Below are positions 18,006 to 26,404 of a DNA stretch of 64,000 nt, in pieces; the first letter of the stretch is position 1, and every line of letters begins with the position of its first letter. The notes beneath the pieces are model-generated. The model was not told where the DNA came from, did not search any database, and saw only the letters and a list, made by a program, of their open reading frames with translations. The stretch is from assembly GCF_004354985.1 (NCBI RefSeq), contig NZ_SMSK01000004.1:310001-374000 (forward strand), given 5' to 3'. The stretch comes from Segetibacter sp. 3557_3 (lineage in GTDB: Bacteria; Bacteroidota; Bacteroidia; Chitinophagales; Chitinophagaceae). Both the position numbers and the translations under genes were made by a program.

Positions 18006-19367
18006 TTATTGCTGTTGCTTTGCGAGTTCCAGCGCTTTCGTAGTGGTATAATATTTAGCGAGCATATTTGGTACTTCCCAGGCAGGCATATTTTTATTGC
18101 GCAGGTATTCAAGATATTTTTTAGCAACTCTTGCAAAGTGTTCTTCGTGTCCCTCTTTATATTGATCAGGGATAACAACTTCCCAACCTGCTTTTGAGGG
18201 TTTCAATTCAACTCCCGGATATTTAGCGGTGATTGCCTTAAATTGCTGCATTAATGCACTTCGGAAGTTCGCGTTGTTTGTAAGCGGCTCAATATATAAA
18301 ACGGGCTTATACTGTTGCCCGGCTGTTTGGCGGATAACAAGGTTTGCTTTCGTGCCGCGCATGATCGAGTTGTGGGTATCGCCGGCACCGGGCTCGGCCT
18401 GGTAGTTCCACACAACCGACACCTTTACATGCACACCTTTTAATTTGTAATTTATCTCTCCGTTGCTATAAACATTCAGCACTGTATCACTTGTAATATC
18501 CTTCTGTAGATAGTCGGGAAATGCAGCCGCACGCGTGATTGCTGTAAACTGGTTTAAGCGCATTGGTGTGGTCCAGCGTTTTGCAGCTACCATCTGAATG
18601 TCCTTGCTGTAATCGATAACCTGTTCCGGAAAACATGCCCATTGCACCAGGTCAACAAGATGGGTAGTCACGTCAACAATGCCTTCCCCTTGCTGACTAA
18701 CATCCATAAACCAGAATGGTCGGGTAAGTATATTTCCCGAAACATTTTTATAGAAGTAGTGGACACTTTCCTTGGTTACAGCCGGGTTTGCAGCTGTGCC
18801 TTTTTGCAAAGCCCCAAATACGTTGGTTAGCCTTGAAAGTTCCTTTTGTAGTACAGTGGTGATTTCGAAACGTTCTGTCATAATATCGTATAAAACGACA
18901 TTGTTCTTTTTTGCCGTTTCAAACGCCTGTTTTAACATCGCTAAATTCTGCGTGTTTATTGCCATTGGCTTATCGGCTAAAACATTCAATCCGCCTTGTA
19001 AAGACTTCAATATGTATTCTGTTTTCTTTAGGTTATTGCCCGATAGCACTACCACGTTTCCTTTTTTTTCTGCAATCATCTTTTCAAAAAAATCTTCCCC
19101 GGTATAAACTTGTTCCTTCCAGCTGGTAGGATTTTCTGCCCTGGTGTTGTACGCATTAATCCTGTCCAAATGTAATTTAAGATCATTGCCTTCAGGAGCA
19201 TAAACGTGTACAACTGAATCAACATCCTGGTACATCGTTTTTTGTAATAACGCAGCATGAAAATGGCCGGGATCAAGGGTGATGAGCCGGACTGTTTTAG
19301 ACGTGGGCTGTCCAATACTAAAAAGTGTTAAAGCAAAAGAAAACAGGAATATCGTAAGGTGTTTCAT
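18006..19367 (-). CDS. Exported Gfo/Idh/MocA oxidoreductase with Oxidoreduct_C domain
   Basis: 453 residues, signal peptide MKHLTIFLFSFALTLFSIGQ. The Rossmann part carries the VLADKPMAI motif, the family's substrate lysine in xxKP. The N-terminal nucleotide segment is divergent (RLITLDPGHFHAALLQKT), as in the periplasmic subgroup with the putative oxidoreductase C-terminal domain. Such proteins oxidise or reduce sugars or cyclitols with a bound NAD(P). It lies 63 bases downstream of the cupin gene in the same operon. The substrate cannot be inferred. Confidence 0.85.
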   Translation of the reverse strand: MKHLTIFLFSFALTLFSIGQPTSKTVRLITLDPGHFHAALLQKTMYQDVDSVVHVYAPEGNDLKLHLDRINAYNTRAENPTSWKEQVYTGEDFFEKMIAEKKGNVVVLSGNNLKKTEYILKSLQGGLNVLADKPMAINTQNLAMLKQAFETAKKNNVVLYDIMTERFEITTVLQKELSRLTNVFGALQKGTAANPAVTKESVHYFYKNVSGNILTRPFWFMDVSQQGEGIVDVTTHLVDLVQWACFPEQVIDYSKDIQMVAAKRWTTPMRLNQFTAITRAAAFPDYLQKDITSDTVLNVYSNGEINYKLKGVHVKVSVVWNYQAEPGAGDTHNSIMRGTKANLVIRQTAGQQYKPVLYIEPLTNNANFRSALMQQFKAITAKYPGVELKPSKAGWEVVIPDQYKEGHEEHFARVAKKYLEYLRNKNMPAWEVPNMLAKYYTTTKALELAKQQQ

Positions 19368-19429
19368 ATAAGTTTCATTATGAAGCAGTGAATAGCGATA
19401 AGCTTAGCGTTGGCCTCAAACCTGAGCCG

Positions 19430-20197
19430 CTATTCAAATTGGATAGCAAAATAGACACAATTTGTGTTGCCGTTGTTTTTAAGTGCGTGGGGCACATTTG
19501 AGCCGAGATAATAGATGCTCCCGGTACCACCTGGATATAATTTGCCGGCTATTTCCATTTCTGTTCGGCCGTCTGTTACCAGTACAATCTCCTCAGCCTT
19601 ATGTGTATGTGGTTCATGACTCTTAAGCCCTTGTTTCAGGGTGGTTTCGTGTATTTCAAGACGCCTGAACATAGCCGTTGGTCGTTCAAGCAGATCGCGC
19701 CTGCCGCCTTTGTCATGAGGCTTGAAAGCTATTTTGTCCAGGTCAGTAATTAACGAACCTCCTGCAGTATTTGCGCTTTCCAAAACCTTTTCGTGCTTGC
19801 TTCGATACCGCATCAGGTAGTAGGTGCATGCTTCATTTTTTTGCGTTTCCAACGCATACTTTTGACCCGGAATTAGTAGCGCGACTGTTCCTGCGCCAAC
19901 TGTATGCGTCGACTCATTTAGTTCCAACGAAATCCTGCCTGACTTCACAATTAACAGCTGCTCCTCGTCTGTTGGGACTTGAATATCAATCTTTGTTTTT
20001 ACCGCCTTAAGTTGATTGGCGCTTACCTGAAGCCACTGCAAGTCAAATGCTTTTCCTTGAAACAGGATGGCAGACGATATCGATTTACTGCTTTGTTTCG
20101 GCGGAACCTTCCAATTGTAAACTCCCGATAATATAGAATCCGTTTGTGCCGGAACAGCAATCGGAAAAACGAACAACAATATGAAAATAACACGCAT
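19430..20197 (-). CDS. Exported double-cupin protein
   Basis: 255 residues from the ATG at 20197 (MRVIFILLFVFPIAVPAQ signal). This start lies 7 bases after the preceding gene's stop, whereas the longer frame would overlap it by 68 bases. There are two cupin modules. The first is around DEEQLLIVKSGRISLELN. The second has the intact metal motif SHEPHTHKAEEIVLVTDGRTEM (HxH and E) and GSNVPHALKN. The layout resembles ureidoglycine aminohydrolase and sugar-binding double cupins. In this operon a role on a keto- or uronic-sugar intermediate is likelier than purine catabolism. Confidence 0.82.
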   Translation of the reverse strand: MRVIFILLFVFPIAVPAQTDSILSGVYNWKVPPKQSSKSISSAILFQGKAFDLQWLQVSANQLKAVKTKIDIQVPTDEEQLLIVKSGRISLELNESTHTVGAGTVALLIPGQKYALETQKNEACTYYLMRYRSKHEKVLESANTAGGSLITDLDKIAFKPHDKGGRRDLLERPTAMFRRLEIHETTLKQGLKSHEPHTHKAEEIVLVTDGRTEMEIAGKLYPGGTGSIYYLGSNVPHALKNNGNTNCVYFAIQFE

Positions 20198-20204
20198 ACT
20201 GTCG

Positions 20205-21605
20205 TTAAGTTTTTTTAATAGCGTATGGTTCCCTTTGTACCCTGCTGACCATCTTATTTGCTTCGTCATCATTTTTAAATTGCTCTTTTGCAGGATCCCA
20301 GTACACCTTTCTTTTTAGTTTCATAGCGATATGGTGTAGTAAACAGGCAGAACAGGAGCGGTGTGCTTCTTCTACGGGTGCAATCGGGGTTTTGTTGTCC
20401 CTTATGGCATCCAGCCAGTTACCGTGATGTTCTTTACTTACAGGGAGGTGAAACTCATTGGGCCCAATAACCGATTGCATGATCCTGGGATCGCTGGCAT
20501 CTAACTTTTTTGCTTGTGTGCTTCCTGCTCCCGGATCGCTTGACGTTGCCTGGTAGTCACCCCTTGAAACAAAGATCCAACCTTCACTTCCTACAAACTT
20601 CACCCCATTTGGTATTTCATTGCTCACAACCATTCGCACGCCATTCGCGTACAATGCTTCCGTTTTAAATATCCCATGTACATCCCACAAACCAGATGTA
20701 GGAAATTGTGCAGTGCCCCAGACTTCAATTGGTCCGCTACGTTCCATACCCATTCCCCAATGTGCAGAGTCAACATGATGAGCACCCCACCCGGTAATCA
20801 TACCGGCGCCGAATTGCTCGCAACGTAACCAGCCCGGCCGGCCGTATCCATTCTGCGGATGCACCCGATCTTCGGTGTAATGAACTTTTGGTGTAGAGCC
20901 CAGCCACATATCGTAATCCAACCCGGCAGGCACGGGCATTTCTTTCTCCTCGCCACCGGCAGGGTCGCCAGGTAGACCAACAAAAACGGTTTGCAATTGA
21001 CCTATTCTTCCGTTACGAACCAGCTCGGCTGCGTACCGGAACTGTTCTGATGATCGTTGCTGGCTGCCGATCTGGAATTTGACCCCGCTGCTTCCGATGA
21101 TGTCGCTCATCATTCGCCCTTCAGCAATGGTAAGCGAAGCAGGTTTTTGCATGTAGATGTGTTTCTTTGCGCGGGCAGCATCGACGCCGATTTTTGCGTG
21201 CCAATGGTCAGGTGTACTAATGATAACTGCATCGACATCTTTATTCTTCAGCAACTCACGGTAATCGTGATACACCCTTACGCCGTCATACGGTTTTCCA
21301 TCTCTCTTCGTATAATACTCATTTACCAATTCCTTACCTTCCTGAGCCCTTTTTTTATCGAAGTCGCACACGGCAATTACCTGTGCGTAATCATGCTGCC
21401 ATACACCTGGCAAGTCGTGTATACGCGATATGCGACCAGTGCCAATGGCTCCGATGTTGATACGGTTACTTGGTGCGCGTTTTCCGAAAACGGTGGCAGG
21501 CACGATAGCTGGAAAGCCAACCGCTAGCGAGGTGCCTAATACGGCCTTTACAGAATTATTCAGGAAGTGCCGCCGGCTGATTGTTGATTTTGTCTGCTCG
21601 ACCAT
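20205..21605 (-). CDS. Tat-exported Gfo/Idh/MocA oxidoreductase
   Basis: 466 residues from the ATG at 21605. The N-terminus carries a twin-arginine signal (SRRHFLNNSVKAVLG), so a folded NAD(P)-loaded enzyme is exported. The nucleotide-binding motif is GAIGTGRISR, and the STPDHWHAK and HIYMQKPAS segments are typical, with QKP where cytosolic members have EKP. The C-terminal half (GWGAHHVDSAHWGMGMERSGP; HHGNWLDAIRDNKTPIAPVEEAHRS) matches the large secreted Bacteroidota/Planctomycetota subgroup. It is the second gene of the operon, probably a glycoside-3-dehydrogenase-like or sugar oxidoreductase. Confidence 0.9.
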   Translation of the reverse strand: MVEQTKSTISRRHFLNNSVKAVLGTSLAVGFPAIVPATVFGKRAPSNRINIGAIGTGRISRIHDLPGVWQHDYAQVIAVCDFDKKRAQEGKELVNEYYTKRDGKPYDGVRVYHDYRELLKNKDVDAVIISTPDHWHAKIGVDAARAKKHIYMQKPASLTIAEGRMMSDIIGSSGVKFQIGSQQRSSEQFRYAAELVRNGRIGQLQTVFVGLPGDPAGGEEKEMPVPAGLDYDMWLGSTPKVHYTEDRVHPQNGYGRPGWLRCEQFGAGMITGWGAHHVDSAHWGMGMERSGPIEVWGTAQFPTSGLWDVHGIFKTEALYANGVRMVVSNEIPNGVKFVGSEGWIFVSRGDYQATSSDPGAGSTQAKKLDASDPRIMQSVIGPNEFHLPVSKEHHGNWLDAIRDNKTPIAPVEEAHRSCSACLLHHIAMKLKRKVYWDPAKEQFKNDDEANKMVSRVQREPYAIKKT

Positions 21606-21655
21606 GAGTTTTGTATTTGATGGCAATTAAGACTTTTAGTTAAGAGTTGCTGTCG

Positions 21656-22888
21656 CTATTTGACCATTTTTGCTTTTGGTGGGGCTGCAAAATACTGCCA
21701 GGCGCTTTCCGCTTTTGCTGCATCGAATTTTCCATTAAAAACAACCAACCGGTATTTCAAGGTGTAGGTTTTTCCCGGCTCTAACAACCAGTTTTTGTCT
21801 TTTGTAGGCGCAAAATTGAAAAACATGTCGCCCCTTCCGTTTGTATTTTCGGTCCATATGCGCATGGGTTCGGGATGGTTGAAGTTGGCCGGGTACGAGA
21901 GAAAAGCTATTCCACCTGAGTCATTGCCTGGTAGCGCACCCTGAACAATGCACCACTTCGCTTTTGAGCCATCAGTATCCTTGCGTGTTTTTCCTTCTGA
22001 AGTCAGTACCTCGCAATTTTGATTGTTCCAGTATTCAGTTGTACGCCAACCCATTCCGGCGTAACGGTATGCAACAATTAAAAACGGGCTCGCGGTGGCG
22101 CAGTTCATTTTCGACGTAATGTCTACAACGTAGTACTTGTCCTGTTCCTGTGGTTTGTATACGCGCACCGTTTGCAATTCGTTTAGTGCTACTTTTTCGG
22201 AACCATCCTTTTTGAATACAACATGTTCGTGTAAAGCTTCAAATTCCGAGAACACCGGTCCATCAGTTACAGAGGCAAACTTTGCAAAGCGTACCGTTCC
22301 CTGTTTGCCTTTGATGTTCCAGAAATCAACCGTGTCTTTCTCAAAATATACATGCGTCCAGGGGTTCCAAATGCCATAATGGTGGTAGTGGTCGGGGGCC
22401 TGTATGCGGGTAAGTTCTTGTCCGTTGGGCGTCCACAACGGATGTATAAAACCACTACGCTTGAAGTTCGTGTCGATACCTGTGGGCGGGTAAACCGTTT
22501 GGTAATGATAGCTCAGCAGGTTCTTTTGACCATTTCGGACAACTAATGCCCCTTCGTTCAAAGTTGCTTTTATGTCGCTGGTCGCAGCTGAGCCGGCGCC
22601 TTTCACCAGTTCATAGATATAGCGTTTTTTGCCAGGTGCAATGGTCCAGTTTAGTGTTCGTTGACCTGCATGGTGAATTTGAAAAGGAACGAGTGTTTTT
22701 TTACCATTTTCAACTTGCAGGAGTGTTAATGCGGAGTCGGGAACGAAGCTGATCTCATCGAGATTAATACTTGCAGGCGTACTAAGCATGTGCGCGCGTT
22801 CCGGCTGTACTTCAAAGGAGGCTATCTTTTGCGCAACAGTGCATATTGAACATGCAAGAGATAGTCCTATAATCAATAGCTTTTTCAT
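21656..22888 (-). CDS. DUF6807 (PmoA-like) secreted protein, first gene of the operon
   Basis: 410 residues from the ATG at 22888 (MKKLLIIGLSLACSICTVAQ). An upstream open frame adds 51 basic residues over the promoter region and is not credible. The core matches the DUF6807 family: SGFIHPLWTPNGQELTR, APDHYHHYGIWNPWTHV, and FLSYPANFNHPEPMRIW. These proteins form a large beta-sandwich and usually sit next to Gfo/Idh/MocA genes, as here; their reaction is unknown, though a sugar-modifying role is assumed. It lies 50 bases upstream of the Tat oxidoreductase gene. Confidence 0.85.
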   Translation of the reverse strand: MKKLLIIGLSLACSICTVAQKIASFEVQPERAHMLSTPASINLDEISFVPDSALTLLQVENGKKTLVPFQIHHAGQRTLNWTIAPGKKRYIYELVKGAGSAATSDIKATLNEGALVVRNGQKNLLSYHYQTVYPPTGIDTNFKRSGFIHPLWTPNGQELTRIQAPDHYHHYGIWNPWTHVYFEKDTVDFWNIKGKQGTVRFAKFASVTDGPVFSEFEALHEHVVFKKDGSEKVALNELQTVRVYKPQEQDKYYVVDITSKMNCATASPFLIVAYRYAGMGWRTTEYWNNQNCEVLTSEGKTRKDTDGSKAKWCIVQGALPGNDSGGIAFLSYPANFNHPEPMRIWTENTNGRGDMFFNFAPTKDKNWLLEPGKTYTLKYRLVVFNGKFDAAKAESAWQYFAAPPKAKMVK

Positions 22889-22923
22889 ATCAATCGTATG
22901 TCCTGTATTACCAAAGTAGATTT

Positions 22924-22936
22924 CCGGAGTCTCCGG
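22924..22936 (-). promoter_or_regulatory. Perfect palindrome CCGGAG-T-CTCCGG in the operon promoter region
   Basis: A 13-base perfect palindrome centred on 22930, 36 bases upstream of the DUF6807 start codon. A TACTTTGG sequence close to the Bacteroidota -7 box lies between it and the gene. This is a plausible operator for a dimeric regulator of the catabolic cluster. Confidence 0.45.
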
Positions 22937-23803
22937 GTGAATCAAGCTTTGATGTTTGGGATAATATTCTACTGAAAGCCTCCGTTCCTCGAAAGTTTTA
23001 AACTTTTTGAAGCGCTTTTTGGGTTTCAGTTTTTTCGTCAAATAGGAACGGAAGGTTTTTCCCGCGCCGGTTCAAAACGAATATAACAAAAATCTAATAA
23101 TGTAACCGGTTGCAATCTTTTGATTGCAACCCAATGTAGCCTCAGTTGGTGATCGGGGAGCAATTACAGGTGGAATTACGAGGCCTATCCTTATTGAATA
23201 CCTTGAACAAGAAATCAGGCTTAACCCACACCGGCTAATGACGGGGTTATGCCTTAGTGCAGTGAGCGCAACCCGGAAGGGTACAGGTGTAAGAAAACTA
23301 GCCTGAAACGTACCATTTGCAGTACTATGAAGCCTGGCCAGAAATGGAACAAGCAAAATGGATGTGAATTGATACAGCTGTCTGCAGGACGGCAGTTGAT
23401 AACTCCAGCTAAAGCATTACCCACTTAGCCGCGCACAATTGTCGGGGCTACACACGCGCTTAGCTAAGTATGCCGGCAGACCTTTCGGCTTTACAAATGC
23501 TCCATGTGCACCGTACTCATTAATCCGGCTAAGACGATGTAAAGCAGGGAGTTTTGGTCAATCTAAAGCGCGACGACTCGCATGGTCTTCAAACATCCAA
23601 TAGTTAGCTTGACCAACTTATGTGCATGTCGGCTGGGTGACCCGGCAAGGCGGTGGATATGACTATGGCGACCAGTGAACACACCCTGTTGCCCATACGA
23701 TGGTCGTGGCAACAGCTGTCATATCGTAGTAATATCAGCTCCTCCTGCAACAGAACACTGCCCGATTTGTGAACAGGACAATTTTAATTGTCGAATGGTT
23801 GAT
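22937..23803. other. Intergenic stretch upstream of the catabolic operon
   Basis: Nearly 870 bases with no convincing gene on either strand. It contains the perfect hairpin GTTGCAATC-TTTT-GATTGCAAC (23109-23130), with nine-base arms and no U-run. Frames at 23072-23356 (minus) and 23124-23306 (plus) have no recognisable features. Confidence 0.5.
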
Positions 23804-25186
23804 TTATTTGATCATGGAACCATCTATGCCGGTTCCCGTTAACTTAATTTGATAGGGCCATTGCTCTTCCTGGTTGTTACTGCTTTCGGTTCGTTGCCGC
23901 GGCGCACTAACCGGCCAATGTTCAGTTGGTGCACCCATCACCACCAGCCATAGATGTTCCGTGTTTTTCGGCACCTTAAAGTTTACAGAACCAACGGCTT
24001 TTTTAAAAGCATCCGAGTAAACCCTGCTTCCGTCTTTTTTGTGCGCAACAAAGCCATAACGCCATCCTGCGTTATCGGTTTTAACAGCGGTAAAGCCTTC
24101 ACTGCCGGCCAAACCTTTAAATTCTAGCCTGATCCTTGTTCCGCCTTTTGGCACCGCAAGCCTGATCCCGTTGTAACCATAGTTTTGGGGACAGTGTGTT
24201 TTTGCAATCCTGTACCAGCCGTCGGCAGCAGCATTCAGCGTAGTGGTATGCTGGTTTGCATATGGTGCGGCTACCTGTTTAATTCGCTCCATATCCCAGG
24301 TGATAAAACGTCTGCATGCATCGAATATCTCATCATTGAATTGCTCCTGGTTTAAATTGGTTATCCTTTTGTAAGTCATTACCGGGTCCTCGCCTTGCTG
24401 TGTTAACCGGCTGAGTTTCCCAAAAAATTCAATACCATGTTTATTCGACCAGTACTCAAATACATACGGAGAGTGATACATGTTGGTAGGATGAAGAAAT
24501 GCATAGTGCGTCTTCTTCATAAAATCAACGAGGTGATAATTTTCGAAGGTCATCCATTCGGGGTATACCTGCCATAAAAGGTACTGCGCCGACATTTCTG
24601 AAATCGCCCCTCTCGGCCCGGTGCCATGATCAGCCCGCATAATGTATTGAAACGAATGTCCCAGTTCGTGCGCAAGTGTTCCATATGGCATCTTGCTCAT
24701 TCTTCCCGGTGGGGTCCAGAGCATACCTACTTTGTTTTCGCTGCCGCCACCAAATGCTGTTCCGCCTTCACCACTGAACACGTAAAGTACCATCTTGTAT
24801 TTATCCGTTAGCGACTTGCCCTTCTCAACCAGCTTCAGGTTATTTACGTAGAAGTCGTAAAAGCGCTCCAGTTCTTTGAGTGCTTCCGCAGGGTTAAACC
24901 TTTTTTTCTCGTTGGCATTCGTGGTAGGATCGTCACCAAATTCTTTGTGCCAGAAAATGGCGATGTCATCTCCCTGAACCATCCGCTGAAAACTGTATTC
25001 ACTTTCATTTTTAGCGTAGTCGTTGCCATCAGGCACCCGGTTCACTTTTGCAGGTAGGTATAACTCCTTTGTGCCTGATCGGTGTTGAGCCTGCTGGATC
25101 GTGGGAGCCGTTTGGGCAGTTGCAGAAGTGCATGCAATGTTGAACCCCAGAACTACTGCTGCGAGCAGGCCTTTGCTGACAAACAT
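23804..25186 (-). CDS. Secreted DUF6055-type zinc metalloprotease-like protein
   Basis: 460 residues with signal peptide (LLAAVVLGFNIACTSATAQ). The zinc-binding motif is HELGH (H173, E174, H177) in GTLAHELGHSFQY, and the later EMSAQYLLWQ segment could carry the third ligand. This fits the DUF6055 gluzincin-like family. The C-terminal 130 residues form a beta-rich domain (GYNGIRLAVPKGGTRIRLEFKGL onward), perhaps for carbohydrate or cell-surface binding. The gene is monocistronic. Peptidase activity is predicted, not shown. Confidence 0.8.
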   Translation of the reverse strand: MFVSKGLLAAVVLGFNIACTSATAQTAPTIQQAQHRSGTKELYLPAKVNRVPDGNDYAKNESEYSFQRMVQGDDIAIFWHKEFGDDPTTNANEKKRFNPAEALKELERFYDFYVNNLKLVEKGKSLTDKYKMVLYVFSGEGGTAFGGGSENKVGMLWTPPGRMSKMPYGTLAHELGHSFQYIMRADHGTGPRGAISEMSAQYLLWQVYPEWMTFENYHLVDFMKKTHYAFLHPTNMYHSPYVFEYWSNKHGIEFFGKLSRLTQQGEDPVMTYKRITNLNQEQFNDEIFDACRRFITWDMERIKQVAAPYANQHTTTLNAAADGWYRIAKTHCPQNYGYNGIRLAVPKGGTRIRLEFKGLAGSEGFTAVKTDNAGWRYGFVAHKKDGSRVYSDAFKKAVGSVNFKVPKNTEHLWLVVMGAPTEHWPVSAPRQRTESSNNQEEQWPYQIKLTGTGIDGSMIK

Positions 25187-25536
25187 TTTGGCGATTTTTT
25201 GTAAGTGAACAACTGATTTCGAGAGAAGTAAATTTATGCGTTCTTCGTACCGCTTGGATTACCGCAGGTCGAATGTGTTAAAATCTGCAATGGATTGGGT
25301 AATTCGTATTTAGTAGGTGCGGGGTTTACCTGCAATTAAATCTTGTTGGTGACGCCAATGGCAGCTTTTTATATGGAGAAATGCCTGTATTATTCGTTTG
25401 CTGTTTCGACCGGTAGGAATGTGCGGGGTGTGCATTATGGTTCCCAATAGCATGACAGCCTTCATTTAACTCTTATGGAACCCGGTAAAGGCGCAGTTTC
25501 CGCTCTTTAGGTGGATGCTGTAGTATTTAGCTCGAA
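25187..25536. other. Intergenic stretch without a supported gene
   Basis: 350 bases between the metalloprotease start and the 3' end of the DNA glycosylase. I see no gene, hairpin with a U-run or repeat. The metalloprotease promoter should lie near 25190-25260, where a TAAATTTAC-like box occurs on the minus strand. Confidence 0.4.
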
Positions 25537-26313
25537 CTAGGTGTAAAGTACTTGTTCGTCGGTGTAGAAAGTTTTCCTCGATCCATTTGTTACAATCTTC
25601 ACAGGATAGCGGGTGGGGCTTTCTTTTACCTTGCGATTATGTATTTTCAGGAATTCTTTTATTTCCCCGGTAATCAATCCGGGGTAAGCCTTTTTAATTT
25701 TTTCGGTTGCTGAGGTCAACACCTTTTTGATTGCTTTAGCCAACTCTCTTATCTTTTCGTCGGGTATCGCATCAGCATGAGAAAAGGGAGAAATCTTTGT
25801 TTCCCATAGTATTTCATCGCTATAGCCATTACCTATTCCACGTATCAGGTTTTGATCAAGGAGGATATTTTTTATCGCTGTTTTACGCGATAGTAATTTC
25901 TTCAGGTATTTAAAATCAAGCGCCTTATCCAGTGCATCAATCCCGTCTTTGTCCACAGGGTTGAGTTTAACATTCGCATTTCTCATCCGGTCGGTAAGCG
26001 CAATACCGGAACCATCATCAAAATGAAGTTCGACAATGGTAAACTTGTTTTTATTGGTTTGCTCGAACGGAAACATATCACCCGTTAACATCAGGTGCAT
26101 ACCGAGCATTGTTCCGTTCGAGAATTGGTAGCGTAATTCTTTTCCTGACCTGAAAACATCTTCAAGTGTTTTGCCCTCCAATGAAGCTGATAAAGCTTCC
26201 TGTGTATCCTGCAATTTGTTTCCGTTGATAACGGTAACTTTAGTCAGCACCTTGCCTGAAAAACGTGATTTTATATTGCTGGAAAAAACTTCGATGTCCG
26301 GGATCTCTGGCAT
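25537..26313 (-). CDS. Fpg/Nei-family DNA glycosylase with a zincless finger
   Basis: 258 residues. The N-terminus MPEIPDIEV keeps the catalytic Pro2 and Glu3 of Fpg/Nei enzymes. Lys58 in SGKELRYQF matches the conserved beta-hairpin lysine, and the H2TH region reads LIRGIGNGYSDEILWETKISPF. The C-terminal beta-hairpin finger (IHNRKVKESPTRYPVKIV to GSRKTFYTDEQ) keeps the conserved arginine in GSRKTFY, but all four zinc-binding cysteines are absent. This resembles the zincless finger of NEIL1-type enzymes. It should excise oxidised bases through a beta-elimination lyase step. It is monocistronic. Confidence 0.88.
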   Translation of the reverse strand: MPEIPDIEVFSSNIKSRFSGKVLTKVTVINGNKLQDTQEALSASLEGKTLEDVFRSGKELRYQFSNGTMLGMHLMLTGDMFPFEQTNKNKFTIVELHFDDGSGIALTDRMRNANVKLNPVDKDGIDALDKALDFKYLKKLLSRKTAIKNILLDQNLIRGIGNGYSDEILWETKISPFSHADAIPDEKIRELAKAIKKVLTSATEKIKKAYPGLITGEIKEFLKIHNRKVKESPTRYPVKIVTNGSRKTFYTDEQVLYT

Positions 26314-26404
26314 TTGTTACAAATTTTCAGTGTAAATCTCGTGCAACTAATATAGGGTACTTTCAGGGCTAAACAAACATCAAAAAAGCTTAACTACATT
26401 ACGT

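Noticed and set aside
22889-23041. N-terminal extension of the DUF6807 protein
   Set aside because: It would place 51 very basic residues before a clear signal peptide and cover the promoter palindrome.
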